A stretch of DNA of 6,244 nucleotides, taken from the NCBI GenBank assembly GCA_037969115.1, contig JBBKWQ010000190.1, positions 1 through 6,244 of the forward strand. Direction: 5' to 3'. A program made the position numbers and the translations under genes. Below the pieces are notes generated by a model. It saw only the letters and a list, made by a program, of their open reading frames with translations, searched no databases and was not told the origin of the DNA. Shown here piece after piece: positions 1 through 5,644 of this stretch (position 1 is the stretch's first letter; the number at the start of each line of letters is the position of its first letter). Source of the stretch: JBBKWQ01 sp037969115 (GTDB lineage: Bacteria; Actinomycetota; Acidimicrobiia; Acidimicrobiales; Ilumatobacteraceae).

Positions 1-14
1 GGGTTACCGAGCGC

Positions 15-57
15 TGATTATCGAGTGCCCTTCAGCGGCAGATCGGCGGCTGTCGAT
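15..57 (+). repeat. Left arm of imperfect inverted repeat
   Basis: Bases 15-30 match the reverse complement of 2867-2882 at 15 of 16 positions, with core TGATTATCnAGTGCCC. The similarity continues more weakly to a shared GTCGAT at 52-57. Hand alignment gives about 35 identities over 43 aligned bases with three one-base gaps. The arms point towards each other and enclose the permease gene with its upstream region. No target duplication is obvious outside the arms and no transposase lies between them, so the nature of the repeat is unknown. Confidence 0.45.
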
Positions 58-70
58 CAGGAGGCGCCGC

Positions 71-88
71 GCTGAGCTGGGGCTCAGC
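71..88 (-). terminator. Possible hairpin terminator after the permease
   Basis: A perfect 7-bp inverted repeat (GCTGAGC / GCTCAGC) encloses the four-base loop TGGG, about 60 bases past the permease stop. There is no T-run on either side, so it is not a classical intrinsic terminator. Such hairpins without a U-tract are often proposed as terminators in actinobacteria. The call rests only on position and symmetry. Confidence 0.35.
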
Positions 89-148
89 ATCGGCGACGAC
101 GTGGTACTCGCCCGAGCAAGGCATTCGTTCGTCCGGATCGTTTACCCG

Positions 149-2521
149 TTACTCGACCCGCAGAGACTGCGCGGGGCGTGGCCGTGCTGCGCTCCGACCG
201 GGTCCGACCGCTACCAGAACTGTGATCACCACAGCGACGATGCCAGCGAGTCCGATCGTGACAAGCGGCGGGGCCACATCGGTGGCCACGCCGATCGGGT
301 TGGCCACGGCGAACCAAGCGGCCTTGCCGATGACCAACCCGAGCGGAACCCCGACGATGAGACCCAGCCCGGTGATCGTGACCGCTTGCCAGACGAGACA
401 GGCCTTCGTCTGTCGCGGAGTGAGCCCGATGCTGCGGAGCACCGCCAGCTCCGTGCGCCGCCGCGAGACCGTCATGAGCAACACATGCACCAGTGACGCG
501 ATGCCGAGCAGGACGACGAACGCAGCGAGCCACACCGGTACCGCGCGAATGTTCGTCAGGTTCGCGACCTCGGCTGGTGGAAACGGCAGATTCTCATCCG
601 ACGACGCGGCGCCCGGGTACTCGTCGTTCAGGCTCCGTGCCACGGTTTCGATGTCGAGTCCCGGAGCGACGCGGACCACGAGTTGGGATGCTTCGAACAA
701 GTTCGGAACGATCGCTTGTTGCGCAAATGCGTCACGGTAGAATCCGATTGCATCGTTGAAGCTTCCTTCGCCGTCGTCAGGGAAGATTGCTGTGCCGACA
801 ACGAGCATCGGGGTCGTGGCCGATGTGCCTGGTCTCTGGGTGACGTCGACCTGTTCGCCGAGGCTGACGCCCAATCTTTCGGCGGTGCGCGAACCGAGCA
901 CGACTTCCGCTGAGCTCAATGGCTGGCGACCGGCGCGCAGCGAGAACCCGATCTGGTCCTTGACCGGCGCGAGCCCGAAGGCTTTGATGCCGGCGCCGTC
1001 AACGAACGAGAAGCCCACATCCCAACGTGCGACCGCCGTGAGCCGATCGTCACCGACTATCCCCTCCACGGCTGAGTCGACGTCGCTCGACGTGAAGTTC
1101 AACAGCAGATCCCATCCGTATCCCCAACGCTCAGGTGTCGCAGACAGCCGGTCGAGACTCGACGAGAACGTCAAGGCGCCGAACACGCCGGCGAGTGCAA
1201 GGGCAACTCCCGCGATGGCGGAGCGCACTGGCAGACCAGGCGACCGGCGATCCAATGCCAGCCGGACTCCATTGGTGAGAACGACACCACCACCTACTCG
1301 AGAGACCCACTCGGCCAACTTCGATGGTGCCGGTTCGGCTCGGCCTGTCGGACGCGAACGTGTTATCCAGGTCGCGGTGATCGTGCCGGCGCCGACGACG
1401 AGAACGATGACGCCGATCGCGCCGGCGCCGAGCGCCGCCCAATCCGCGAACCAACCGAGATCGGGATCAGCTCGTCGTGCCAAACCGATCGGCACGATCG
1501 GCGACACGACCCACGACCCCACTGCGGCCATGGCCGCGCCCCCGAATGCCACGGGCAATGTGCTGACCACGAGCGCGACGCAACGATCGGTGCGCGTGAA
1601 CCCGAGGTACCCAAGAATCTCGGCGCCCGAGCGGGCGCTGGCAACGTGGCGGCTGACCGCCTGGCCGACGGCGACCGCTACTGCCGCGCCCGCGATGATC
1701 GCGAACATCGCGAGGCCCGACGCAAGTGTCGAGATCGTCCGTCGGACTGCGTTCGATCGCTCCTCGAAGGTCACCATTTGGTACTCCTGGCCCGGTGGCA
1801 CCAGGTTCGCCACGGCGGCTTCGAAGTCGGCCACCGACGCTCCTCGCACCAAACCAACTCCCAGATACGTCGTGAACTCGTCGACTTCACCATGCACGGT
1901 CGGGAGCCACGCCTCGCTCGCCACGAATACACCACCGTCGGCACCGCTCGGAGCGAGGTCGTCGGTCCCCCGCAACACTCCAACGACACGGACGCGCAAC
2001 TGTGGTCCGAGCGGAGGAAAGTACTCCTCGTCACGGACCTGCTCTGGCGTCATCGTCGCAATCGAGATCACGTCACCGACATCGACACCAACGATCTCCG
2101 CCGCCGACTCATTCACCGCCATCTCGTCGGCGCGTGTCGGGTCCGGAAGGTGACCACGCAGAATCTGATCGCGTTCGATGACGACGCCAACCCGATCGGC
2201 GCTCGGAGCCAGAATCGCCAAATCGGACTCGACACCATCCACGATCGCGAACACGACCGTGTAGGCACCCCACACCTCGACCATCGACAACTGCGTGACG
2301 TCTCGGATCGCCCGGTCGTCGACCGCACCCACATCGACGAGAACATCCGCCGGCCTCGTCCGGTCGGAAAACCGTTCAAAGCTCGTAGCAGTACGCCTTG
2401 CACCCACCACCGCAGTGAGAGTGACCGCACCCGCAACGCCGACGAGCACAACCAGCAACAGAATCGAGCGGCGTCGGCGGCGCCAATCCGCGGTCATCCA
2501 CATCATGACGCCGGTTCGCAT
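149..2521 (-). CDS. Large FtsX/MacB-type ABC transporter permease
   Basis: This is a membrane permease of the FtsX superfamily, which works with a separate ATPase to move lipophilic or peptide substrates or to perform mechanotransmission at the cell envelope. The product is about 790 residues. An arginine-rich N-terminus (RRRRRS) precedes a first membrane span (about 20-40). A long outer domain follows, then a first FtsX block (about 266-388), a central span (about 434-453), a second outer domain and a second FtsX block (about 661-781). The second block carries the signature RRRTELAVLRSIGLTPRQ, and the protein ends in AARPRPAQSLRVE, typical of the family. The equivalent signature in the first block is degenerate (GAEILGYLGFTRTDR). 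Length and both ends look complete. The frame is open up to a TTG at 2578, but that start falls inside a hairpin, so I prefer ATG 2521, with ATG 2506 or 2497 also possible. None has a good ribosome binding site. No partner ATPase gene is in the window. Confidence 0.9.
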   Translation of the reverse strand: MRTGVMMWMTADWRRRRRSILLLVVLVGVAGAVTLTAVVGARRTATSFERFSDRTRPADVLVDVGAVDDRAIRDVTQLSMVEVWGAYTVVFAIVDGVESDLAILAPSADRVGVVIERDQILRGHLPDPTRADEMAVNESAAEIVGVDVGDVISIATMTPEQVRDEEYFPPLGPQLRVRVVGVLRGTDDLAPSGADGGVFVASEAWLPTVHGEVDEFTTYLGVGLVRGASVADFEAAVANLVPPGQEYQMVTFEERSNAVRRTISTLASGLAMFAIIAGAAVAVAVGQAVSRHVASARSGAEILGYLGFTRTDRCVALVVSTLPVAFGGAAMAAVGSWVVSPIVPIGLARRADPDLGWFADWAALGAGAIGVIVLVVGAGTITATWITRSRPTGRAEPAPSKLAEWVSRVGGGVVLTNGVRLALDRRSPGLPVRSAIAGVALALAGVFGALTFSSSLDRLSATPERWGYGWDLLLNFTSSDVDSAVEGIVGDDRLTAVARWDVGFSFVDGAGIKAFGLAPVKDQIGFSLRAGRQPLSSAEVVLGSRTAERLGVSLGEQVDVTQRPGTSATTPMLVVGTAIFPDDGEGSFNDAIGFYRDAFAQQAIVPNLFEASQLVVRVAPGLDIETVARSLNDEYPGAASSDENLPFPPAEVANLTNIRAVPVWLAAFVVLLGIASLVHVLLMTVSRRRTELAVLRSIGLTPRQTKACLVWQAVTITGLGLIVGVPLGLVIGKAAWFAVANPIGVATDVAPPLVTIGLAGIVAVVITVLVAVGPGRSAARPRPAQSLRVE

Positions 2522-2560
2522 CACCCCATTGGACACCCACGAACCCGTCCACTCAAGGAT

Positions 2561-2588
2561 GTGGTCACCCCTCGGCAAGGGGTGCCAC
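2561..2588. promoter_or_regulatory. Hairpin/palindrome upstream of the permease
   Basis: GTGG-T-CACCCCT, loop CGGCA, AGGGGTG-CCAC: eleven base pairs interrupted by one bulged T at 2565. It lies 40 bases before the preferred permease start, so on the minus strand it would sit in the leader or promoter. There is no T-run on either side. It could be a regulator's operator, a leader hairpin, or a terminator protecting the permease from transcription of the upstream remnants. Sequence alone does not decide between these. Confidence 0.45.
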
Positions 2589-2911
2589 TACGAGCAACTC
2601 CGTCAGGCGACGCGAGAAGCACGGTTCTCACGAGCAACCGGCACCGTGTAGACGATCGTGGACAGCGTACGCATTCGGCATGCAGGGAGACTGCTGCGCG
2701 CGGTTGGTCTGGATCCGACCGCCCGGAAATACCAGCCCGATTCCGACCGACAGCACGCTGTAACCGGCGCACTCGGTCAGGTCGACGGCGTCGAGATGCC
2801 GCTCGTAACGCGAACACCGACGGTCACCGCCCTCACATCGACGGCAGGGGATTGGGCCGGCTGGAGGGGCACTGGATAATCACTGGTTGGCGGGCCTGCG
2901 CTGACGTGATT
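2589..2911. other. Intergenic region between relaxase remnant and permease
   Basis: About 320 bases with no convincing gene on either strand. The visible structure is a 9-bp direct repeat (ACGAGCAAC at 2590-2598 and 2630-2638, exactly 40 bases apart), a short inverted repeat between them (GAGAA 2614-2618 / TTCTC 2625-2629), and the right arm of the inverted repeat at 2837-2882. A plus-strand frame at 2658-2879 lacks recognisable motifs and a clear ribosome binding site. No convincing -35/-10 pair for the permease was found. Confidence 0.5.
2837..2882 (-). repeat. Right arm of imperfect inverted repeat
   Basis: Partner of the repeat at 15-57, in opposite orientation. The conserved outer core is at 2867-2882, and the similarity fades towards GTCGAT (minus strand) at 2837-2842. 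This arm starts 30 bases beyond the stop codon of the relaxase remnant and is in the same frame as that remnant after its stop, so it may be old 3' sequence of that gene or a separate element end. Confidence 0.45.
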
Positions 2912-4324
2912 TCAGAAGTCGATTTCGATTCCGATCGACGGTGTCGGTGGCGTCGGTGGTTGGATTTCGAGTCCTCGCTTCTGTGCCCATTGGGTGAGCG
3001 GTTGACTGAGTTGGCTGATCCCGGGTCGGTCGTGATGGTCGTGGAACGTGGCGACGACTTCAGCCAGGGCCGTGTTGGTGAGGTTGCGACCGTCGGCCCA
3101 AGCCTTCCATTGGTGGAGGGCGTGGCAGAGGTCGTTGGCTTGGTGGGTGACGGCTTCGAGGTCGTCCCATCGGTCGAGTATTCGCCGGGCCGGGTCGAAT
3201 TGGCGGTGGCCGTCGATGATGTTGTGGAGGTCGTCGACCCGGCTACATGTTGGCGCGGCGAGTTCCTCGACTCTTGTGAGACGCTCGGTGGCGACGGCGA
3301 GGACATCGGTCGCGGCCGCGACATCGTGTCGAGCCGAACGGCGGAGCAACCGGCCGGATCGACGCAAGTCGCCTTCGGCGCTGTGCAGTTCGGATTGTGC
3401 CTCGTTCAGGATGCTTCTGGCGGCGGCGACCTGCTCGGCGAATGGTGCGTGTGCCTCCTGGACTGCCGGCAGTTCGCGGCGGGCCGCGGCGAGACGTTCC
3501 TGTGCAGCGACGCGCTCGGCGTTGCGGCCGTCGAGTCGCTGCTGGGCGACGCGTCGATTCTCGTCGGCGTCAGCTCGCACTTCGTCAAACCATTCGGGGA
3601 CCTCGACTCGCCGCTGAGGGTGCGGCGTGATGGGGACGGTGGCGGCGAGGGTGCGGCGTTGGACGGTGGCGGGGATGTCGGCTCGGTCGGAGAACATGAC
3701 GGCTTCGAGCACACTGCGTGCTTCGGCGGGGTCGTGGGTGTTGGTGACCACGAGCGCAAGGTTCTCGCGCTGGCCGCGTGTCATTGCCATGTATAGGCCG
3801 CGTCTTGTCGTCGCGTTGGTGGCCAGGGTGATACTCATCCCGGAGGTGTCGCCTTGGGCGCCGGGTTCGGTGGGCGCGTAGGCGAGTTGCACGAAGTTGT
3901 GGGCGTAGTGGGCGGGCAGGGTGATGGTGCCGTGTCCGTCGAGTCGGGTCACGGTCACATCGCCTTGTTCGATGGTGTCGGTGGCGGTGACGGTCCAGCG
4001 TTCACGATTCCGCACCGGCTCACCGAGCGAGGTGCGCAGTCGGCGTTCGTTGCGGCGCGTCGCGACGACGTCGCCGACCATCACCCATGAATCAGCAACA
4101 GGGGTGAGTGTGCCGGTGTCGAGTTCGCCCGAGTCGAGGCGGCGTTGTTGGATGTGGTCGTTGATCGCGTTGACGTGTTCGGTGCGCGTCGTCGTGATCG
4201 ACAACGACTCGCCCTCAACCTGGCACTGGGTCCACATGTCGGCGATGGTGTCGAGATGCTCGACGAACGTGCCGGGCCGGATCCGGCCGCGGGCGGTGTA
4301 GGTGTCGATGACCGACGGGTTGTC
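2912..4324 (-). pseudogene. C-terminal fragment of MobF/TraA-type conjugative relaxase-helicase
   Basis: Intact MobF relaxases nick plasmid or ICE DNA at oriT with an N-terminal tyrosine domain and unwind it with a C-terminal RecD-like SF1 helicase. Only the last ~470 residues remain. The frame opens with the segment before helicase domain 2 (IDTYTARGRIRPGT). It continues through a MVGDVVATRRNERRL segment and VQLAYAPTEPGAQGDT (helicase motif V region, about 3870-3845), then LYMAMTRGQREN (motif VI region, about 3795-3760). A charged, Ala/Glu/Arg-rich coiled-coil tail follows (about 3575-3250), and the C-terminus is Pro-rich (PPTPPTPSIGIEIDF). The relaxase domain, its tyrosine and histidines, and the Walker A/B motifs are all absent, so it cannot act as a relaxase. 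The frame has no stops or frameshifts over 470 codons, which suggests recent truncation. It has no start of its own at the junction and is fused to nucleotidyltransferase sequence. Confidence 0.8.
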
Positions 4325-4753
4325 AGGTTGTCGGTCCGGTAGGGCGGATACCCAAGCTGCACGATCGAATCCGGGTGGTCGAAGTCGGCGATCTCCAGCC
4401 CCAACGATCCGAACCCGAACGCGGTCAGTGCGGCGAGAATACGCTCGGCATTGTCGCCACCGACCCACCCATGCGTCCAGATCGCCTGTCGCACGCGGAA
4501 TTCCGTGCGCCGCAAGCGCGTAGCCGCCGACGACGAGGTATCGAACCTCATGATCGTTGAACGACTCGACAAACTCTCTGAAGTCGGGGTCCAGTTGCAT
4601 CGTCGCCACCTCCGAAGACTCTGCGCCGTAGCACCTCGACGCAGCAATCCGCTCGGCCACCGGCCGGGACAACCAGAAGTCCAGATCGTCGTCGGGCTCA
4701 GCTGGGCTCGGACGAGCAACGACCAGCGCCATCGCTCCCCCGACACGATTCAT
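2912..4753 (-). CDS. Chimeric open reading frame spanning three gene remnants
   Basis: One uninterrupted frame of 613 codons runs from ATG 4753 to the stop at 2912, and stays open upstream to 4975. In order it contains the first ~38 codons of the small DDDLDFWLSRP protein and 21 codons read out of its natural frame. Next come the first 45 codons of the nucleotidyltransferase (from ATG 4600) and about 47 codons of out-of-frame nucleotidyltransferase DNA, ending with the relaxase C-terminus. I infer that it is an accident of two indels and a deletion joint, not a designed fusion. Translation could start at 4753, 4732 or, with the best ribosome binding site, 4600. Whether a stable protein is made is unknown. 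It is listed because automated annotation would probably report it as one gene. Confidence 0.4.
   Translation of the reverse strand: MNRVGGAMALVVARPSPAEPDDDLDFWLSRPVAERIAASRCYGAESSEVATMQLDPDFREFVESFNDHEVRYLVVGGYALAAHGIPRATGDLDAWVGRWRQCRAYSRRTDRVRVRIVGAGDRRLRPPGFDRAAWVSALPDRQPDNPSVIDTYTARGRIRPGTFVEHLDTIADMWTQCQVEGESLSITTTRTEHVNAINDHIQQRRLDSGELDTGTLTPVADSWVMVGDVVATRRNERRLRTSLGEPVRNRERWTVTATDTIEQGDVTVTRLDGHGTITLPAHYAHNFVQLAYAPTEPGAQGDTSGMSITLATNATTRRGLYMAMTRGQRENLALVVTNTHDPAEARSVLEAVMFSDRADIPATVQRRTLAATVPITPHPQRRVEVPEWFDEVRADADENRRVAQQRLDGRNAERVAAQERLAAARRELPAVQEAHAPFAEQVAAARSILNEAQSELHSAEGDLRRSGRLLRRSARHDVAAATDVLAVATERLTRVEELAAPTCSRVDDLHNIIDGHRQFDPARRILDRWDDLEAVTHQANDLCHALHQWKAWADGRNLTNTALAEVVATFHDHHDRPGISQLSQPLTQWAQKRGLEIQPPTPPTPSIGIEIDF
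4318..4332 (-). repeat. 7-bp direct repeat at the gene-fusion junction
   Basis: On the minus strand GACAACC occurs twice, separated by a single T (4332-4326 and 4324-4318). Nucleotidyltransferase similarity (GYPPYRTD) ends at the first copy and relaxase similarity (DNPSVIDTYTARGRI) starts at the second. This is the pattern left when two sequences are joined at a short homology during a deletion. Confidence 0.6.
4325..4600 (-). pseudogene. Truncated, frameshifted nucleotidyltransferase-fold protein (DUF6036/MNT-like)
   Basis: ATG 4600 has an excellent ribosome binding site (GGAGG, 8 bases upstream). The product starts MQLDPDFREF and contains the NTase-fold signature: VRYLVVGGYALAAHG with Gly-Gly at 25-26, then PRATGDLDAW with the acidic pair Asp40/Asp42 that normally binds metal. 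After residue 44 the frame is lost. The natural continuation, VGGDNAERILAALTAFGFG and then SIVQLGYPPYRTD, is in the next frame (4464 to 4330). A tandem TGGGTGGG at 4464-4471 explains the shift as a 4-bp duplication. Removing one copy restores an unbroken product of about 89 residues, after which the gene is replaced by relaxase sequence. Relatives are normally longer, so the C-terminal part is lost. Such proteins often act as toxin or antitoxin enzymes that transfer nucleotides. Here the role is inferred, and activity is unlikely. Confidence 0.8.
4464..4471 (-). repeat. 4-bp tandem duplication causing a frameshift
   Basis: TGGGTGGG on the minus strand, within the codons just after the catalytic Asp-Leu-Asp of the nucleotidyltransferase. 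Deleting one TGGG unit yields the continuous reading DLDAWVGGDNAERIL, which joins the two halves of the protein without a gap. The unit is short enough for replication slippage to add or remove it. Confidence 0.65.
4548..4753 (-). pseudogene. Small conserved partner protein of the nucleotidyltransferase, frameshifted
   Basis: Start ATG 4753 (ATG 4732 is an alternative). The first ~38 residues end in DDDLDFWLSRPVAERIAA. After the base pair 4641/4640 the natural continuation switches frame: VEVLRRRVFGGGDDATG, then PRLQRVCRVVQRS and a TGA at 4550-4548. Adding one base at that point gives a single ~69-residue protein of a pattern I recognise: acidic residues, a WLSRP-ERIAA block, a VExLRR helix and an RLQRVxRVV tail. 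Small hypothetical proteins like this commonly sit directly before nucleotidyltransferase genes. Its 3' end overlaps the nucleotidyltransferase gene by 53 bases in a different frame, so the pair was probably translationally coupled. The function is unknown. An antitoxin or DNA-binding regulator role is only a guess. The one-base loss inactivates it unless it is a sequencing error. Confidence 0.7.
4606..4612 (-). promoter_or_regulatory. Ribosome binding site of the nucleotidyltransferase
   Basis: The minus strand reads GGAGGTG, with 5 bases between it and ATG 4600 (8 bases between GGAGG and the ATG differ only by the TG and spacer). This is the best Shine-Dalgarno match seen in the window. It fixes the nucleotidyltransferase start inside the coding sequence of the preceding small gene. 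Confidence 0.7.
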
Positions 4754-4765
4754 CTGTGCGCCCAT

Positions 4766-4998
4766 GGCCTTCAGGCTACTCCGCCGCCGATACATCCTGG
4801 GATGGCCGGCGCCGACCGGCTTCCGGAACATCCACGACTCGGAGTCGGGACGTGTCGTCTGGTGCCGGCTCGTATCGAGGCGTTCGCCTCGCGGAGGTTC
4901 GTCACGATTGATGACGGGAATCCTGCGCACCGGTGTGCATCTGACGACTCTTCGCAAACCGCCAAGTCGGGCCATATAGCACCTGACCTGGGCTTATG
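4766..4998. other. Stretch between tRNA-Val and the broken gene pair
   Basis: About 230 bases with no recognisable gene. The minus-strand frame is open through it, but its translation resembles no family I know and no integrase motifs were seen. A perfect 7-bp inverted repeat (CGAGGCG 4876-4882, TT, CGCCTCG 4885-4891) could form a short hairpin about 110 bases past the tRNA. It has no T-run. I found no second copy of the tRNA 3' end here or elsewhere in the window. Confidence 0.4.
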
Positions 4999-5074
4999 TG
5001 GTGGGCGATACGGGCCTCGATCCCATGACCTCCACGGTGTGAACGTGGCGCTCTTCCAACTGAGCTAATCGCCC
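4999..5074 (-). tRNA. tRNA-Val (anticodon CAC), with encoded CCA
   Basis: The minus strand folds into a full cloverleaf. The acceptor stem is GGGCGAT/ATCGCCC, the D stem GCTC/GAGC with an 8-base loop, and the anticodon stem CCACG/CGTGG with loop TTCACAC (anticodon CAC, reading GUG). A 5-base variable loop follows, then a T stem ATGGG/CCCGT. The discriminator is A at 5002, followed by an encoded CCA at 5001-4999. The mature body without CCA is 72 bases (5074-5003) plus the discriminator. The T loop is ATCGAGG, so position 54 is A instead of the usual T. Its 3' end faces the mobile-element remnants, the usual side for tRNA-targeted integration. Confidence 0.95.
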
Positions 5075-5087
5075 TTGCGGGACCCGC

Positions 5088-5093
5088 AGACTA
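5088..5093 (-). promoter_or_regulatory. Candidate -10 box of tRNA-Val
   Basis: TAGTCT on the minus strand, 13 bases before the tRNA 5' end, predicts transcription starting around 5081 and a leader of about 7 bases. The -35 side (GTGGAG with a 17-base spacer) is a poor match to TTGACA. A palindrome TGCGGGACCCGCA (5076-5088) lies between this box and the tRNA. The region upstream to the septum-protein stop at 5165 is otherwise featureless. Confidence 0.4.
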
Positions 5094-5164
5094 GCACCGG
5101 GTCCACGCCACTCCACCGCTCCGCACGCGCCGAATGCCCTGTCGATCGGTGCCTCGCCGAGCGT

Positions 5165-5644
5165 TCATCCACCGTTGGCCAGCGAAGCGTTCAGCACGCC
5201 GCCGAGCCGCAGGGCAATGCACGAATATCGACCGCGGGTCGGTGACCAGGCCGCCTCGTCGGGGGCGATGGGCAGCGGAGCGAAGGCGCGCGGATCGACG
5301 CCCGAATCGAGGAACGGCGTGAGCGCGTCACGACATCGGTCCTCGATCTCGCCGAACAACGTGTCCGACCCAGGAAAGACGCGATCACCATCGGAGTTCA
5401 AGAAACCGACATCGACGACCTCGCCGACGTGTTCGGCCGAGCACTCGACGAGCTCGACCGAATCGAGGTTGCCGTCGACATCGTCGATGCGCTCGATGCA
5501 GTCGCCGAGCTCCAACTCGAACACCGACGCCTGATCACCGCCGGACTGGGCGACCATCACCGCCGCGACGAGAAACACGACGCACGCGACTGCGACAAGA
5601 ACCCCGCCGACGATCGCCACCCCGGCTGCGCCGCGATCGTTCAC
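5165..5644 (-). CDS. Septum-formation family membrane protein
   Basis: A 159-residue protein with one N-terminal membrane span (about 8-32) and an extracytoplasmic domain of the actinobacterial septum-formation type. That family's precise job is poorly defined, though it is linked by name to cell division. Family marks are ELGDC (Cys49), VECSAEHVGEVVDV (Cys68 plus a His), Cys104 in EDRCRDAL, and the closing AWSPTRGRYSCIAL (Cys142). The four cysteines could form two disulfides outside the cell. The GTG start overlaps the stop of the preceding J-domain gene as GTGA. With no Shine-Dalgarno sequence before it, translation is probably coupled to that gene. The J-domain neighbour ends in a similar four-cysteine domain, so the two may interact. 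Family assignment is fairly secure, the cellular role is not. Confidence 0.8.
   Translation of the reverse strand: MNDRGAAGVAIVGGVLVAVACVVFLVAAVMVAQSGGDQASVFELELGDCIERIDDVDGNLDSVELVECSAEHVGEVVDVGFLNSDGDRVFPGSDTLFGEIEDRCRDALTPFLDSGVDPRAFAPLPIAPDEAAWSPTRGRYSCIALRLGGVLNASLANGG

Larger units (their letters stand above)
1..148. other. Non-coding stretch downstream of the permease
   Basis: No gene is accepted here. It follows the permease stop codon and contains one arm of an inverted repeat (15-57) and a 7-bp hairpin (71-88). A plus-strand frame beginning at base 1 is open for 24 codons and stops at 73-75. It could be the tail of a converging gene that starts outside the window, but 24 codons is too little to support that. 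No ABC ATPase gene begins here. Confidence 0.5.

Noticed and set aside
1..75. Tail of a converging plus-strand gene
   Set aside because: Only 24 codons are visible and no family can be recognised. The resemblance to the other inverted-repeat arm explains the sequence as well.
756..2153. 465-codon open frame on the plus strand
   Set aside because: Antisense to the permease, Ser/Pro/Thr/Arg-rich, no membrane or enzymatic motifs.
2658..2879. 73-codon plus-strand frame in the intergenic region
   Set aside because: GTG start without a clear ribosome binding site, no recognisable motif, and overlaps the inverted-repeat arm. Not enough to call a gene.
1646..3796. 716-codon open frame on the plus strand
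   Set aside because: It lies antisense to the permease and the relaxase remnant, both of which have clear family signatures. Its translation is Arg/His-rich without domains, an effect of GC-rich codon bias.
4464..4471. Programmed ribosomal frameshift in the nucleotidyltransferase
   Set aside because: No slippery heptamer or downstream structure recognised. The gene is also truncated and its partner broken, so decay explains it better.
4876..4891. Perfect 7-bp inverted repeat as terminator of the tRNA
   Set aside because: No T-run, 110 bases away from the tRNA, and such short GC palindromes are frequent in this composition. Mentioned only within the stretch description.
4771..4965. Small minus-strand frame behind the tRNA, considered as an integrase or excisionase remnant
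   Set aside because: No tyrosine-recombinase catalytic residues or helix-turn-helix pattern seen, and no good start site.
5076..5088. Palindrome TGCGGGACCCGCA upstream of the tRNA as an operator
   Set aside because: Only a one-base centre and located between the likely -10 box and the tRNA. It is probably part of the leader, with no evidence for a regulator.
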